Source: Collimonas antrihumi (lineage in GTDB: Bacteria; Pseudomonadota; Gammaproteobacteria; Burkholderiales; Burkholderiaceae_D). Taken from it: 64,000 nucleotides of DNA. The notes beneath the pieces are model-generated. The model did not search any database and was not told the origin of the DNA. It saw only the letters and a list, made by a program, of their open reading frames with translations. Shown here piece by piece: positions 42,437 through 52,305 of this stretch. Made by a program: the position numbers and the translations under genes. The first letter of the stretch is position 1. Every line of letters begins with the position of its first letter. Location of the stretch: contig NZ_JAGQED010000009.1 of NCBI RefSeq assembly GCF_018304965.1, forward strand, positions 62,001 to 126,000, given 5' to 3'.

Positions 42437-42475
42437 AAAAATGCCCGGGATGCATCTGCATCCCGGGCATTTTTT
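42437..42475 (-). terminator. Rho-independent terminator after pnp
   Basis: Perfect 14-bp arms ATGCCCGGGATGCA / TGCATCCCGGGCAT with a 2-nt loop, T5 on the minus strand after pnp and T6 on the plus strand, so it can act both ways. Confidence 0.92.
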
Positions 42476-42485
42476 AACCGCTGGA

Positions 42486-44621
42486 TTACTGCGCCGCTGC
42501 CGGAGCAGCTTCGCCGCCTTCGTCAGATTGGGCTGCCTTCATCGACAGTTTCAAACGGCCGCGGTCATCGGTTTCGAGAACCTTGACACGCACTTGCTGG
42601 CCTTCTTTCAGGTAATCTGCAACCGCATTCACGCGTTCATTGGCGATCTGGCTGATGTGCAGCAGACCGTCTTTGCCCGGCAATACTTGCACGATTGCGC
42701 CGAAATCCAGCAGCTTCAAGACAGTACCTTCGTAGACCTTGCCGACTTCAACCGAAGCCGTCAGTTCTTCGATGCGACGCTTGGCTTCCTGGCCTGCAGC
42801 AGCATCCACCGAAGCGATAGTCACGACGCCTTCGTCGCTGATATCGATCTGGGTACCGGTTTCTTCAGTCAACGCGCGGATCACAGCGCCGCCCTTGCCG
42901 ATCACGTCACGGATTTTTTCCGGATTGATCTTGACGGTGATCAGGCGTGGTGCGAAATCGGACAGCTCGGTTTTACCGTGCGGTACCGCTTCTTGCATTT
43001 TGCCGAGGATATGGATGCGGCCTTCTTTAGCTTGCGCCAATGCGACCTGCATGATTTCCTTGGTGATGCCCTGGATCTTGATATCCATTTGCAAAGCAGT
43101 GATACCGTTAGCGGTACCGGCTACCTTGAAGTCCATGTCGCCGAGGTGATCTTCGTCGCCCAGGATGTCGGTCAGGACGGCGAATTTGCTGCCTTCCTTG
43201 ATCAGGCCCATGGCGATACCGGCAACGTGTGCTTGCATCGGCACACCGGCATCCATCAATGCCAGGCAGCCGCCGCAGACCGAAGCCATCGACGACGAAC
43301 CGTTGGATTCGGTGATTTCCGACACCAGGCGTACCGAGTAGCTGAAATCTTCCGGCGCCGGCAATGCTGCTTGCAGTGCGCGCTTGGCCAGACGGCCATG
43401 GCCGATTTCACGGCGCTTAGGCGTACCTACGCGGCCGGTTTCGCCGGTTGCGAACGGTGGCATGTTGTAATGCAGCATGAAACGGTCCGAATATTCGCCC
43501 ATCAGCGCGTCGATCTTTTGTTCGTCGCGTGCGGTACCCAGCGTGGCAACTACCAGCGCCTGGGTTTCACCGCGGGTGAACAGTGCCGAACCGTGGGTAC
43601 GCGGCAAGACGCCAGTGCGGATCGTGATCGGACGCACGGTACGTGTGTCGCGGCCGTCGATACGCGGCTCGCCTTCGAGGATCTGCGAACGGACGATCTT
43701 GGCTTCCAGGTCAAACAGGATGCCGCTGACTTCCGAAGAGTCAGGTGCAGCAGCGCCAATCGATGCAGCTTCAGCAGCCAGTGCCGTGTTGACTTCAGCG
43801 AAAGCGTCTTTCAGCTTGGTCGTACGGGCTTGCTTGTCTTTGGTTTGATAAGCTTCACGCAGCTTGGCTTCACCGAAATGCGCAACGCGAGCGATCAGTG
43901 CGTCGTTCTTCGGCGCCGGGCTCCATTCGACTTCAGGCTTGCCGCCGTCGCGTACCAGTTCGTGGATCGCGTTGATAACCGCCTTCGATTGCTCGTGGCC
44001 GAAAACAACCGCGCCCAGCATGATTTCTTCGGACAATTGCCTGGCTTCGGATTCCACCATCAGCACTGCAGTTTCAGTACCGGCAACCACCAGGTCCATG
44101 GCTGACTTGGTCAGTTGCGAAGTGGTCGGGTTCAAGACGTACTGGCCGTCGATATAACCAACGCGCGCAGCGCCAACCGGGCCGGCGAAAGGAATACCGG
44201 CAACCGACAAGGCAGCCGAAGCGCCGATCATTGCAGCGATATCAGGATCGATTTCAGGATTGACCGACAACACGTGAATGATGACTTGCACTTCATTCAG
44301 GTAGCCTTCCGGGAACAACGGACGGATCGGACGATCGATCAGGCGCGATGTCAGGGTTTCTTTTTCGGAAGGACGGCCTTCGCGTTTGAAGAAACCGCCC
44401 GGGATACGGCCAGCAGCGTAAGTCTTTTCAACATAATCAACGGTCAGCGGGAAAAAATCCTGACCTGGCTTGGCATCTTTGCGTGCCACAACGGTAGCCA
44501 GCACAACGGTATCTTCGATCGATACCAGCACTGCGCCGGAGGCTTGGCGAGCGATCTCGCCGGTTTCCAGCGTAACTTGATGCTGACCATACTGGAATGT
44601 CTTCGTAACTTTATTAAACAC
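42486..44621 (-). CDS. pnp: polyribonucleotide nucleotidyltransferase (PNPase)
   Basis: 711-aa 3'-5' phosphorolytic exoribonuclease, trimeric, with two RNase PH domains (about residues 5-230 and 310-540), a KH domain with [11 protein letters not shown], and an S1 domain ([25 protein letters not shown] broken here only by length). The GTG at 44621, six bases after AAAGGA, gives the typical start [14 protein letters not shown]; the ATG at 44636 would use part of that ribosome site as codons. It lies downstream of rpsO in the conserved rpsO-pnp order with a terminator hairpin between them. Confidence 0.96.
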   Translation of the reverse strand: MFNKVTKTFQYGQHQVTLETGEIARQASGAVLVSIEDTVVLATVVARKDAKPGQDFFPLTVDYVEKTYAAGRIPGGFFKREGRPSEKETLTSRLIDRPIRPLFPEGYLNEVQVIIHVLSVNPEIDPDIAAMIGASAALSVAGIPFAGPVGAARVGYIDGQYVLNPTTSQLTKSAMDLVVAGTETAVLMVESEARQLSEEIMLGAVVFGHEQSKAVINAIHELVRDGGKPEVEWSPAPKNDALIARVAHFGEAKLREAYQTKDKQARTTKLKDAFAEVNTALAAEAASIGAAAPDSSEVSGILFDLEAKIVRSQILEGEPRIDGRDTRTVRPITIRTGVLPRTHGSALFTRGETQALVVATLGTARDEQKIDALMGEYSDRFMLHYNMPPFATGETGRVGTPKRREIGHGRLAKRALQAALPAPEDFSYSVRLVSEITESNGSSSMASVCGGCLALMDAGVPMQAHVAGIAMGLIKEGSKFAVLTDILGDEDHLGDMDFKVAGTANGITALQMDIKIQGITKEIMQVALAQAKEGRIHILGKMQEAVPHGKTELSDFAPRLITVKINPEKIRDVIGKGGAVIRALTEETGTQIDISDEGVVTIASVDAAAGQEAKRRIEELTASVEVGKVYEGTVLKLLDFGAIVQVLPGKDGLLHISQIANERVNAVADYLKEGQQVRVKVLETDDRGRLKLSMKAAQSDEGGEAAPAAAQ

Positions 44622-44778
44622 AATATATCCTTTCATTTTGCCGACAGATTTTCAGGCGCTGTCGTTCACCTCACCACAGACGACTACATCGCAGGCATTA
44701 CCAGCGAGTGCCGTCTCCTTGCACTGAACCAACTTCTAACTTTGTAAAACTTGTGCAGATAAGCAAGCCGCCAAAAGC

Positions 44779-44817
44779 AAAAATGCCCGCATCAGAGACT
44801 GATACAGGCATTTTTTT
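44779..44817 (-). terminator. hairpin terminator/attenuator between rpsO and pnp
   Basis: Outer arms AAAAATGCC / GGCATTTTT and inner ATCAG / CTGAT form an interrupted stem with T tracts on both strands. In E. coli rpsO-pnp has a similar leaky terminator and processing site, so it may tune pnp readthrough. Confidence 0.75.
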
Positions 44818-44911
44818 CAACTTATCGACGGACCACGGACATCGTCACGAAATATCGAAACTGGATGTCGTTAAAAATATCGCGGGCCGACGAGGAGTCG
44901 CGCACTTACTA

Positions 44912-45181
44912 TTACTTACGCAAGCCGAGTTTTTCGATCAGCGAGCGGTAACGGTTCAGATCCTTACCTTTGAGGTAGGACAGCAGGCTTTTACGACGGT
45001 TAACCATCATGATCAGGCCGCGGCGGGAATGATGATCCTTAGCGTGGGCTTTGAAGTGACCGTTCAAGTCATTGATACGGGCAGTCAGCAGCGCAACTTG
45101 CACCTCTGGGGAGCCGGTGTCGTTTTGACCGCGCGCATTATCAGTGATAATAGCGGCCTTGGCTGTTTTTTCGATAGTCAT
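44912..45181 (-). CDS. rpsO: 30S ribosomal protein S15
   Basis: 89-aa S15, full length, binding 16S rRNA at the platform. Conserved parts: [40 protein letters not shown] and [13 protein letters not shown]. It is preceded by a clear sigma-70 promoter and followed by a hairpin before pnp. In E. coli S15 represses its own translation through a leader pseudoknot; the roughly 83-base leader here could allow that but no fold was verified. Confidence 0.98.
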   Translation of the reverse strand: MTIEKTAKAAIITDNARGQNDTGSPEVQVALLTARINDLNGHFKAHAKDHHSRRGLIMMVNRRKSLLSYLKGKDLNRYRSLIEKLGLRK

Positions 45182-45271
45182 GCTTTACCTTTCACAAGCG
45201 GTGTACAGAGTACGTAACCCTATGCACCGTGAACAAACAATTAAAAAATCCGGTCGAATGACCAGACGCGC

Positions 45272-45300
45272 AGTATATAGCAAAAATCCTGCTGATTCAA
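45272..45300 (-). promoter_or_regulatory. sigma-70 promoter of rpsO
   Basis: On the minus strand TTGAAT (-35), 17-bp spacer, TATACT (-10). The predicted start lies about 83 bases before the rpsO ATG. Confidence 0.75.
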
Positions 45301-45342
45301 ATAGTTAGCGCACCCGACAACAATCAATATTGGAGAATTGCC

Positions 45343-45840
45343 ATGAAGCACTTTTTTCCCACCCTGCTAGCCGGTTTGTTGCTTAGCCTTGGCGGTTGCG
45401 CCTCGCTCCTGGCGCCGCCGGTCAATCCCGGCGAACCGGAGGCGCAGGTGCTGGCCCGCCTGGGGAAACCGACCGGATCTTATCAGGACGGCAATGATGT
45501 ATTATTGGAATATTCACGCGGCCCGTTTGGCCAGGCGACTTTCATGGCAAAAATCGGCCCGGACCACAAGCTGGTTTCATATGAGCAAGTACTGACTCTG
45601 GAAAAATTCGCCACCATCAAAGTGAATCAGTTCAATCAGAACGATGTCTTGCGGACCATCGGCAAGCCGATCGAAACCATCTACTACGACCGCGTGAAAC
45701 TGAACGGCTGGAACTACGGCTACAAGGAAAGCGGCGTCTGGAACTCGATGATGACGGTTTATTTCGACGACAGCGGGATTGTGCGCAAACTCGAAAACGG
45801 CCCTGATCCACGCTACGAACATAGCAGGTTTGGCATGTAG
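45343..45840 (+). CDS. SmpA/OmlA-like lipoprotein
   Basis: 165-aa predicted outer-membrane lipoprotein with lipobox LGGC. Two SmpA/OmlA (BamE-like) half-repeats are visible: PGEPEAQVLARLGKPTGSY and FNQNDVLRTIGKPIETIYY, each ending in beta strands. It is not BamE itself, which is shorter. No signal for a specific role beyond envelope assembly or stability. It precedes yihY by about 40 bases; a 10-bp repeat follows its stop codon. Confidence 0.82.
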   Translation: MKHFFPTLLAGLLLSLGGCASLLAPPVNPGEPEAQVLARLGKPTGSYQDGNDVLLEYSRGPFGQATFMAKIGPDHKLVSYEQVLTLEKFATIKVNQFNQNDVLRTIGKPIETIYYDRVKLNGWNYGYKESGVWNSMMTVYFDDSGIVRKLENGPDPRYEHSRFGM

Positions 45841-45880
45841 TGGCTTAAAGCGGCTTAATCCAAAGCGAATGGCGGCATAA

Positions 45881-46804
45881 ATGACAAAACTCCCCGCACG
45901 TCAACGCATCCAGGCGATGCTGGCCGGCACCCTGCAGGAATGGTTCAAGCAGCGTTCTGGCAGCAAAGGTGCGGCCCTGGCCTTCTACACGCTGTTCTCG
46001 ATGGCGCCCATGCTGATACTGGTAATTGCTATTGCCGGCGCGGTATTTGGAGAGCAGGCTGCGCGCGGGGAAATTTTCGGCCAGTTGTCCGGCCTGATCG
46101 GCCCGACCGGCGCCGACGCCATCCAGTTGCTGCTGGCGGCAGCCCATGACAATCGTTCCGGCCCCATCGCCGCGATGATTGCGGTAGCGGTGCTGCTGAT
46201 CGGCGCCACTACCGTATTCTCCGAGCTGAAGGATAGCCTGGACGAGATCTGGTACGTCCCGCTCACCCGCCACTCCGGCATCGTGACGCTGATCCGTACC
46301 CGGCTGCTGTCGTTCGGACTGATCCTGGTGCTGGCGTTCCTGCTGCTCACCTCGCTGGCGGTGAGCGCTGCGCTGGCGCTGCTGGCAAAATACCTGGGGG
46401 GCATGTGGCTCAGTCTGACAGTGATTGTTTCACCGCTGTCGCATCTGTTTGCGTTTGCCGTGATCGCCAGCCTGTTCGCTTCGATCTACAAGATGCTGCC
46501 ACAGGTCAAATTACCTTGGCGCGATGTCTGGATAGGCTCGGTAGGTACCGCCGCCCTGTTCGTACTGGGCAAATACCTGATTGGCATCTACCTTGGCAAC
46601 AGCGGTATCGCTTCCAGCTACGGCGCTGCCGGCTCAGTGATTGCGTTATTGCTATGGATTTATTACTCGGCGCAGATTTTCTTTTTCGGGGCGCAATTCA
46701 CGCGCCAGTACGCTCTGTTTTTCGGTAGCCTGCAAGAGAGTGACAAGGACAAGGAAGCCGGCAATCATTCGACGCCGGCCCCGACCTCTTCGGCTCAGTC
46801 CTGA
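45881..46804 (+). CDS. YihY/BrkB-family inner-membrane protein
   Basis: 307-aa YihY/virulence factor BrkB family protein with six predicted transmembrane helices. Conserved parts: [21 protein letters not shown] at the first helix, [13 protein letters not shown], and [25 protein letters not shown] broken near residue 250. The family was once thought to be RNase BN, now not supported; recent work links YihY-like proteins to phospholipid transport. Its 3' end overlaps the convergent lolD gene by 10 bp. Confidence 0.9.
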   Translation: MTKLPARQRIQAMLAGTLQEWFKQRSGSKGAALAFYTLFSMAPMLILVIAIAGAVFGEQAARGEIFGQLSGLIGPTGADAIQLLLAAAHDNRSGPIAAMIAVAVLLIGATTVFSELKDSLDEIWYVPLTRHSGIVTLIRTRLLSFGLILVLAFLLLTSLAVSAALALLAKYLGGMWLSLTVIVSPLSHLFAFAVIASLFASIYKMLPQVKLPWRDVWIGSVGTAALFVLGKYLIGIYLGNSGIASSYGAAGSVIALLLWIYYSAQIFFFGAQFTRQYALFFGSLQESDKDKEAGNHSTPAPTSSAQS

Positions 46805-47505
46805 TACGGTTCCAGCCCGCGATCCGAAAGCCGCAGGATGCGGCCGCAGCGGCGCGCCAGCTCGATGTCATGGGTGACGATCACGAACGCGGTGCCCAAG
46901 GTTTGCGACAACTCCAGCATCAGGTCGAAAGTCATCTGCGCGGTGGCGCGGTCCAGGTTGCCGGTTGGCTCGTCAGCCAGCACGCAAGCCGGCTGGGTAA
47001 CCAGCGCCCGTGCCAGCGCTACCCGCTGGCGCTCGCCGCCGGACAGTTCACCCGGGACATGAATCACGCGCTCCGCCAGGCCGACCCGGGCCAGGATTTC
47101 GCGCGCCTGCTGTTGTGCATCGCTACGCTTGAGGCGGCGAATCATCAACGGCATGGCAACGTTATCCAGCGCCGAAAATTCCGGCAGCAGATGATGGAAC
47201 TGATAGACGAAGCCGAGCGCGTTATTGCGCAAGTCGCCGCGCGTCTTTTCTCCCAGCGTCGTAAAGTCCTTGCCCAGCAGGCTGACATTGCCGGCGGTCG
47301 GCGCATCCAGGCCGCCCAGCAAATGCAACAGGGTCGACTTGCCCGAGCCGGACGCACCGACGATCGCCACTTGTTCGCCTTTGGCGACATCGATATCGAT
47401 GCCGTTCAATACTTTCACCGAATAACTACCTTGGGTGAAGGTTTTTCCTAAACCACGGCAGGATAGAACGATTTGATTGTTGCTCTGATTATTTGGCTTA
47501 CTCAT
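46795..47505 (-). CDS. lolD: lipoprotein-releasing ABC transporter ATP-binding protein
   Basis: 236-aa ABC ATPase of the Lol system that extracts lipoproteins from the inner membrane for LolA. Walker A is [18 protein letters not shown]; LolD-type Q loop [17 protein letters not shown]; signature [15 protein letters not shown]; Walker [13 protein letters not shown]. It overlaps the upstream permease gene by 8 bp. Confidence 0.96.
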   Translation of the reverse strand: MSKPNNQSNNQIVLSCRGLGKTFTQGSYSVKVLNGIDIDVAKGEQVAIVGASGSGKSTLLHLLGGLDAPTAGNVSLLGKDFTTLGEKTRGDLRNNALGFVYQFHHLLPEFSALDNVAMPLMIRRLKRSDAQQQAREILARVGLAERVIHVPGELSGGERQRVALARALVTQPACVLADEPTGNLDRATAQMTFDLMLELSQTLGTAFVIVTHDIELARRCGRILRLSDRGLEPYQD

Positions 47506-48766
47506 AACGCAATGCCTCAGCAGGTTTCACCCGGGCAGCCCACCAGCTCGGATACAAAGTCGCCAGGAAGGCCAGCACCACGGCGACACCGCCGATAGTC
47601 CCGACATCCGGCCAGCGCAAGTCTGACGGCAATTCGGTAATCACGTACACGCTCTTGGGCAGGAACTGCACGTGCAGCAGGTTTTCGATAAACGGCACGA
47701 TGACGTCGATGTTCAAGGCCACCAGCACGCCGGCCCCGACCCCGATGGCGGTGCCGATCAGACCCACCAGCGCGCCCTGGATCATGAAAATCTTCATGAT
47801 CGAACCGGGCGAAGCGCCCAGCGTGCGCAGGATCGCAATATCGGCCTGCTTGTCGGTCACCGTCATCACCAGCGTCGAGACCAGGTTGAAAGCCGCCACC
47901 GCGATGATCAGCGTGAGGATGATGAACATCATGCGTTTCTCGGTCTTGACTGCCGCGAACCAGTTGCTGTTCTGCTGGGTCCAGTCACGCAGATACAAAT
48001 TGGGCGGCAGCGTGGTCGCCAGTTGTTGCACGATCTGCGGCGCCTGCAACATGTCGGTGATCTTCAGGCGCACGCCGGACGGCGAATCCTGGCGGAACAT
48101 CTTTTCCGCATCCTCAAGATGGATGAAAGCCAGGGTCGAATCGTATTCAAAATGGCCGGCCTCGAAAATCCCGGCCACGGTGAATTGCCGCAGGCGAGGA
48201 ATCACGCCTGCCGGCGTCACCTGCCCTTGCGCCGCCATCAACGTCACCTTGTCGCCGATGCCGACGCTCAAGGCATGCGCCAGCTCTATCCCCAGCACGA
48301 TATTAAACTCGCCCGGCTTGAGGTCATTGAAGCTGCCTTGCTTGACCTTGCTGGCCACATCCGACACCTTCGGTTCTTCGGCCGGCAATACACCGCGTAT
48401 CGCCACGCCGCGCAGCACGCCTTCACGCACCAGCATGGCCTGCGCATCGACATAGGGCGCGGCGCCGATCACTTCCTTGTTCCTGAACGCTTGCTTGGCA
48501 ACGTCTTCCCAGTTAGGCATGGAGCCGGAGGCGTCGAACACCTCGATATGCGCCAGCACCGACAACATGCGGTCACGCACGTCTTTCTGGAAGCCGTTCA
48601 TCACAGACAGCACCACGATCAACGCCGCCACACCCAGGGCGATGCCGGCCATCGATATCAGCGAAATGAAGGAAATAAAGCTGTTACGGCCACTGCGCTT
48701 ACCCGCACGGGTATAGCGAATGCCGACCAGCCACTCAAACGGTAAATTTTTTAAGATGCTCAACAC
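47498..48766 (-). CDS. lolC: lipoprotein-releasing ABC transporter permease (LolC/LolE family)
   Basis: 422-aa permease with the LolC/E layout: one N-terminal transmembrane helix ([23 protein letters not shown]), a large periplasmic MacB-like domain (about 50-260) and three C-terminal helices with FtsX fold. The GTG at 48766 with GGGAG upstream gives the normal [20 protein letters not shown] start; the open frame to 48859 is probably not translated. Only one LolC/E gene is next to lolD, so the complex may be of the single-permease (LolF-like) kind. Confidence 0.93.
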   Translation of the reverse strand: MLSILKNLPFEWLVGIRYTRAGKRSGRNSFISFISLISMAGIALGVAALIVVLSVMNGFQKDVRDRMLSVLAHIEVFDASGSMPNWEDVAKQAFRNKEVIGAAPYVDAQAMLVREGVLRGVAIRGVLPAEEPKVSDVASKVKQGSFNDLKPGEFNIVLGIELAHALSVGIGDKVTLMAAQGQVTPAGVIPRLRQFTVAGIFEAGHFEYDSTLAFIHLEDAEKMFRQDSPSGVRLKITDMLQAPQIVQQLATTLPPNLYLRDWTQQNSNWFAAVKTEKRMMFIILTLIIAVAAFNLVSTLVMTVTDKQADIAILRTLGASPGSIMKIFMIQGALVGLIGTAIGVGAGVLVALNIDVIVPFIENLLHVQFLPKSVYVITELPSDLRWPDVGTIGGVAVVLAFLATLYPSWWAARVKPAEALRYE

Positions 48767-49022
48767 GAGGCTCCCGAAATCAGCCCGCAGTTTGCCATAA
48801 TTTGGCGAACTTACGGAGCTTTGCAACTGAATGCGCTTACTCTGATCGAAACCCGGCACTATCGTTCAATATCAAAACGGTCCAAAAACTGCGTAATCGC
48901 GCTGTCAGCCAGGATGCCCACCGATTGCCAAAACGAAATATACTATTCGGCACACGACTGAATTCGTAATACGTCCGGCATCGGAAAGATGCCGGATGAC
49001 TACCCAACCCGAACAGGATTGC

Positions 49023-49487
49023 ATGATGAAGAAATTTCTCGCCCTATGCCTGGGACTGTTATTGGCGCAAGCGGTAGCCGCTGCCCCGCTTCCCTATGAT
49101 GAAAAGGCCGACGCCAAAGCCGACCTGAGCCAGGCATTAAGCCAGGCCCAAAGCAGCCACAAGCAGGTGATATTGGTATTCGGCGCCAACTGGTGCACCG
49201 ATTGCCGCGAACTGGACAAGGCGATACATGGCAAAAGCGCGGCGCTGATCGACGGCAAGTTCATCCTTGTGAAGATCGACGTCGGCAATTTCGACAAGAA
49301 TCTCGATGTCGCCCAGTCTTACGGCAACCCGATCAAAAAGGGTATTCCTGCCGCTGTACTGCTCAGCCCGGACAACCAGATCCTGTACTCGACCAAAGCC
49401 GGTGAGCTGGCGGATGCCCGCCGCATGGGCGAGAACGGCATCTATGACTTCTTCAATAAACAGATCGTGAAACGACAAGGCGGCTAA
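49023..49487 (+). CDS. periplasmic thioredoxin-fold protein
   Basis: 154-aa secreted thioredoxin family protein. Signal peptide (KKFLALCLGLLLAQAVAAAP) then a Trx fold with the redox motif WCTDC (in FGANWCTDCRELD) and cis-Pro in GIPAAVLLSP. The intermotif residues TD differ from DsbA (PH) and Trx (GP), so the redox role is uncertain: possibly a DsbD-like or Thioredoxin_7 reductant. ATG at 49023 or 49026, preceded by ACAGGA. Confidence 0.87.
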   Translation: MMKKFLALCLGLLLAQAVAAAPLPYDEKADAKADLSQALSQAQSSHKQVILVFGANWCTDCRELDKAIHGKSAALIDGKFILVKIDVGNFDKNLDVAQSYGNPIKKGIPAAVLLSPDNQILYSTKAGELADARRMGENGIYDFFNKQIVKRQGG

Positions 49488-49518
49488 ACCTGCGTTCAGC
49501 CGCCCCGAATTTCAATTT

Positions 49519-49551
49519 CAACAACTACTCAGCAACTACTCAACAACTACT
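49519..49551. repeat. 11-bp tandem repeat between convergent gene ends
   Basis: CAACAACTACT, CAGCAACTACT, CAACAACTACT, three units without gaps between the thioredoxin-like and SDR stops. A second small repeat TTAATTA x2 lies just before the SDR stop. Confidence 0.88.
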
Positions 49552-49575
49552 GCGCTATCCGCCATTAATTATTAA

Positions 49576-50343
49576 TTACTTAGGCGCCAGCCGGATCCCG
49601 CCGTCGAGGCGAATCACTTCGCCGTTCAGGTAAACCGTCTCGACGATGGTTTTCACCAATGCCGCGAATTCAGCTGGCTTACCCAGGCGCGGCGGAAACG
49701 GCACCATTTTCCCGAGCGCGTCCTGGACCTCTTCCGGCATGCCCAGCAGCATCGGCGTTTCCATGATGCCAGGCGCAATCGTCATCACACGGATGCCGTG
49801 GCGCGCCAGTTCGCGCGCTGCCGGCAAGGTCAAGGCCACTACCCCGCCCTTGGACGAGGCGTAGGCCGCCTGGCCGATCTGGCCATCAAATGCAGCAACC
49901 GAAGCGGTGTTGATGATCACACCGCGCTCACCATCGGCATTCGGCTCGCCCTTGCTCATCGCATCGGCGGCCAGGCGCATCATGTTGAAAGTGCCGATCA
50001 GATTGATCTGGACCACGCGGCTGAAGTCTTCCAGCGCATGCGGCCCTTCCTTGCCGACGATACGTTTGGCCGGCGCCACGCCAGCGCAGCTGATCAACCC
50101 ATGCAAACCGCCAAACACGGAGAGAGCGGTATTAACCGCTGCCGTCGCGCTGGCTTCGCTGCAGACATCGGTCGCCACAAAGCGGGCGTTGGCGCCCAGC
50201 TGCGTCGCCAACGCGGCGCCGGCTTCCTGATTGATATCGGCGATCACGACCTTGGCGCCGCCCTGCACCAGCAAGGCGGCGGTTGCCGCACCCAGGCCGG
50301 AACCGCCGCCGCTGATCAGGAATACATTATTTTCAATTTGCAT
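49576..50343 (-). CDS. 3-hydroxyacyl-CoA dehydrogenase type II-like SDR
   Basis: 255-aa short-chain dehydrogenase with NAD motif [12 protein letters not shown], catalytic Ser in [11 protein letters not shown], and YxxxK in [10 protein letters not shown]. The sequence is of the HSD17B10/3-hydroxy-2-methylbutyryl-CoA dehydrogenase type ([31 protein letters not shown]). It is likely to oxidise 3-hydroxyacyl-CoA in fatty or branched-chain acid breakdown, in line with the acyl-CoA synthetase gene just upstream on the same strand. Confidence 0.9.
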   Translation of the reverse strand: MQIENNVFLISGGGSGLGAATAALLVQGGAKVVIADINQEAGAALATQLGANARFVATDVCSEASATAAVNTALSVFGGLHGLISCAGVAPAKRIVGKEGPHALEDFSRVVQINLIGTFNMMRLAADAMSKGEPNADGERGVIINTASVAAFDGQIGQAAYASSKGGVVALTLPAARELARHGIRVMTIAPGIMETPMLLGMPEEVQDALGKMVPFPPRLGKPAEFAALVKTIVETVYLNGEVIRLDGGIRLAPK

Positions 50344-50400
50344 GGTTTTCTCTTCTTTTAGATTTTTTCAAATAAGAACGCGTAAGTCATTTTAAAATCG

Positions 50401-50483
50401 CCGTCATTCCCGCGAACGCGGGAATCCATGTTCAACGCAAAATGGATTCTCCACCTTGGTGCCCGCGTTCGCGGGGATGACGG
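50401..50483. repeat. GTCATTCCCGCG palindromic repeat pair (REP-like)
   Basis: Hairpin CCGTCATTCCCGCGAACGCG followed by GGAATCCA and, in inverse orientation, TGGATTC...GCCCGCGTTCGCGGGGATGACGG. Related repeats are common in proteobacteria. A second, nested copy occurs at 62439-62514. Confidence 0.88.
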
Positions 50484-50507
50484 CCCTATCGAAATAATTA
50501 TGCGACA

Positions 50508-52202
50508 CTACTTAGCTTTGGCGACTTCTTGATTACGCAAGATGAAGCGCTGCAGTTTGCCGCTAGGAGTTTTTGGCAGTTCTGTTAAAAATTCGATTTC
50601 GCGCGGATAAGAATGCGCGGCCAGGCGATGCTTGACGTATTGCTGCAGCTCGGCGATCAGTTCCGCACTGGCCTGATAGTCCTTGCTCAAGACGACAAAA
50701 GCCTTGACCAGCTCAGTACGCTCGGGGTCCGGCTTGCCGACCACCGCCGCTTCCACTACCGCCGGATGCTCCAGCAATGCGCTTTCGACATCGAAAGGTC
50801 CGATGCGATAACCGGAAGAGGTAATGATATCGTCGCCGCGTCCGATAAAGCTGATGCTGCCATCCTGGTTTTTCTCGACTGTATCACCGGTGATGTAGTA
50901 GTCGCCAATGTCGGCGGCGGCATCCTGCTGCCAATAACCCTGGAACCAGTACACCGGCGAGTTGCGGCGATCCACTGCCAGCACGCCCGGCTCGCCGACG
51001 CCCAGCTCATTCTGGTCGTCATCCAGCACCGCCAGCCGGTAACCTGGCATGGCGAGGCCGGCCGAACCCATATGCACTTCGTGTTTCAAACCATGATGAT
51101 TGCACAACACCATACCCGTTTCGGTCTGGCCGTAGTGATCATTGATAAGGCAATCGAGATGTTCGCGGAACCAGCGGATCACTTCGGGATTCAAGGGTTC
51201 ACCGGCGCTGCTGACAGCGCGCAGACGCCCTTTGGCCGGCGCGGCTGCCGCCTCGCCGCCGGCAATCAGCATCCGGTACGCGGTGGGGGAGCCTGCCAGG
51301 TTGGTGATCTTGTATTTATCGATGATCCGGTAGGTGCTTTCCACCGTGAACGAACCCTCGTAGAGGGTGATGGCGTGACCCATCAGCAAGGGCCCGGTGA
51401 CGCAGTAATACAAACCATAGGCCCAGCCGGGATCGGCGATATTCCAGAAAGCGTCTTCCGGCCGCACATCCATCGCATAGCGCGTGTAGACGTAAAACGC
51501 CAGCATTGCCCGCAACGGCACCGCGACGCCTTTGGCCGGCCCGGTCGTGCCTGAAGTGAACAACATGATGAAAGCGTCGTCAGCCTTGCGCATCACCGGC
51601 GCGAACTCGGTCGACTGGCGTTCCAGTTCGGCCCAGAAATTGAAGTCGCCCGCTTGCGCTTGAACTTGCGCTTGCTTATCACCGGCGACAGTCATGATAG
51701 ACGGACAATCCGGCACTTCCTCCAGCTTGTGACGGTTATCGGTGTCGGTAACGATCAGCCTGGCCTCGCTGGCAGCTACCCGATATTCGATCGATTTCGA
51801 ACCGAAGGCCGTGAACAACGGCTGATACACCGCGCCGGCACGCCAGGTACCGAGAATCGCAATCAGCAATTCGGGCGTACGCGGCAACAACCCCGCTACG
51901 CGGTCGCCGGGCCGGACGCCTTGCGCTTTCAGGAAGTTGGCAAAACGGCCTGACAATTCTTTCAGTTGGGCAAAGGTATAAGTGGCGCTGCGGCCATCCT
52001 TGCCTTCCCACAACAACGCGACACGGTCAGGGTCAGGCGTTGCGTGGCGATCACAGCATTCAACACAAGCGTTGATGCCGGTTTGCAGGTTACCGGACAG
52101 CTCGGCAGCAATGCTGTCGGCACTGAAATCCGCATAAAACCGGGCATAATCCGGAATGCTGGCAGCCTTGGTTGCAGCATCGGCGGGCGAAGCAGATGAC
52201 AT
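50508..52202 (-). CDS. AMP-forming acyl-CoA synthetase
   Basis: 564-aa ANL-superfamily ligase that activates an organic acid with ATP and CoA. P-loop motif FTSGTTGPAKGVAVP; A5 YGQTETGMVLCNH; A7 YITGDTVEKNQDGSISFIGRGDD; A10 Lys in PKTPSGKLQRF. The resemblance is to acetyl/propionyl and medium-chain acid synthetases rather than long-chain FadD. It lies upstream of the SDR gene on the same strand, with the REP-like repeat between, and is divergent from an AraC-type regulator. Confidence 0.9.
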   Translation of the reverse strand: MSSASPADAATKAASIPDYARFYADFSADSIAAELSGNLQTGINACVECCDRHATPDPDRVALLWEGKDGRSATYTFAQLKELSGRFANFLKAQGVRPGDRVAGLLPRTPELLIAILGTWRAGAVYQPLFTAFGSKSIEYRVAASEARLIVTDTDNRHKLEEVPDCPSIMTVAGDKQAQVQAQAGDFNFWAELERQSTEFAPVMRKADDAFIMLFTSGTTGPAKGVAVPLRAMLAFYVYTRYAMDVRPEDAFWNIADPGWAYGLYYCVTGPLLMGHAITLYEGSFTVESTYRIIDKYKITNLAGSPTAYRMLIAGGEAAAAPAKGRLRAVSSAGEPLNPEVIRWFREHLDCLINDHYGQTETGMVLCNHHGLKHEVHMGSAGLAMPGYRLAVLDDDQNELGVGEPGVLAVDRRNSPVYWFQGYWQQDAAADIGDYYITGDTVEKNQDGSISFIGRGDDIITSSGYRIGPFDVESALLEHPAVVEAAVVGKPDPERTELVKAFVVLSKDYQASAELIAELQQYVKHRLAAHSYPREIEFLTELPKTPSGKLQRFILRNQEVAKAK

Positions 52203-52305
52203 GAGTGTTCTCCTCTAACCTAAAATGGCAAGCTTAATCGGCTCTTTTTGTTATCAGAAATGGAACTGCTACCACTAAGTCTAGAATACTTGGCGGCTGG
52301 TAGCC

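Noticed and set aside
42402-44105. 567-aa open frame on the plus strand
   Set aside because: Lies entirely antisense to pnp and over its terminator; composition (many His, Arg, Gln) is that of a shadow frame in GC-rich DNA and no domain is recognisable.
21778-45313. 13-mer ATAGTTAGCGCAC at 21778 and 45301
   Set aside because: Two chance 13-bp matches are expected in 64 kb; the surroundings share nothing else.
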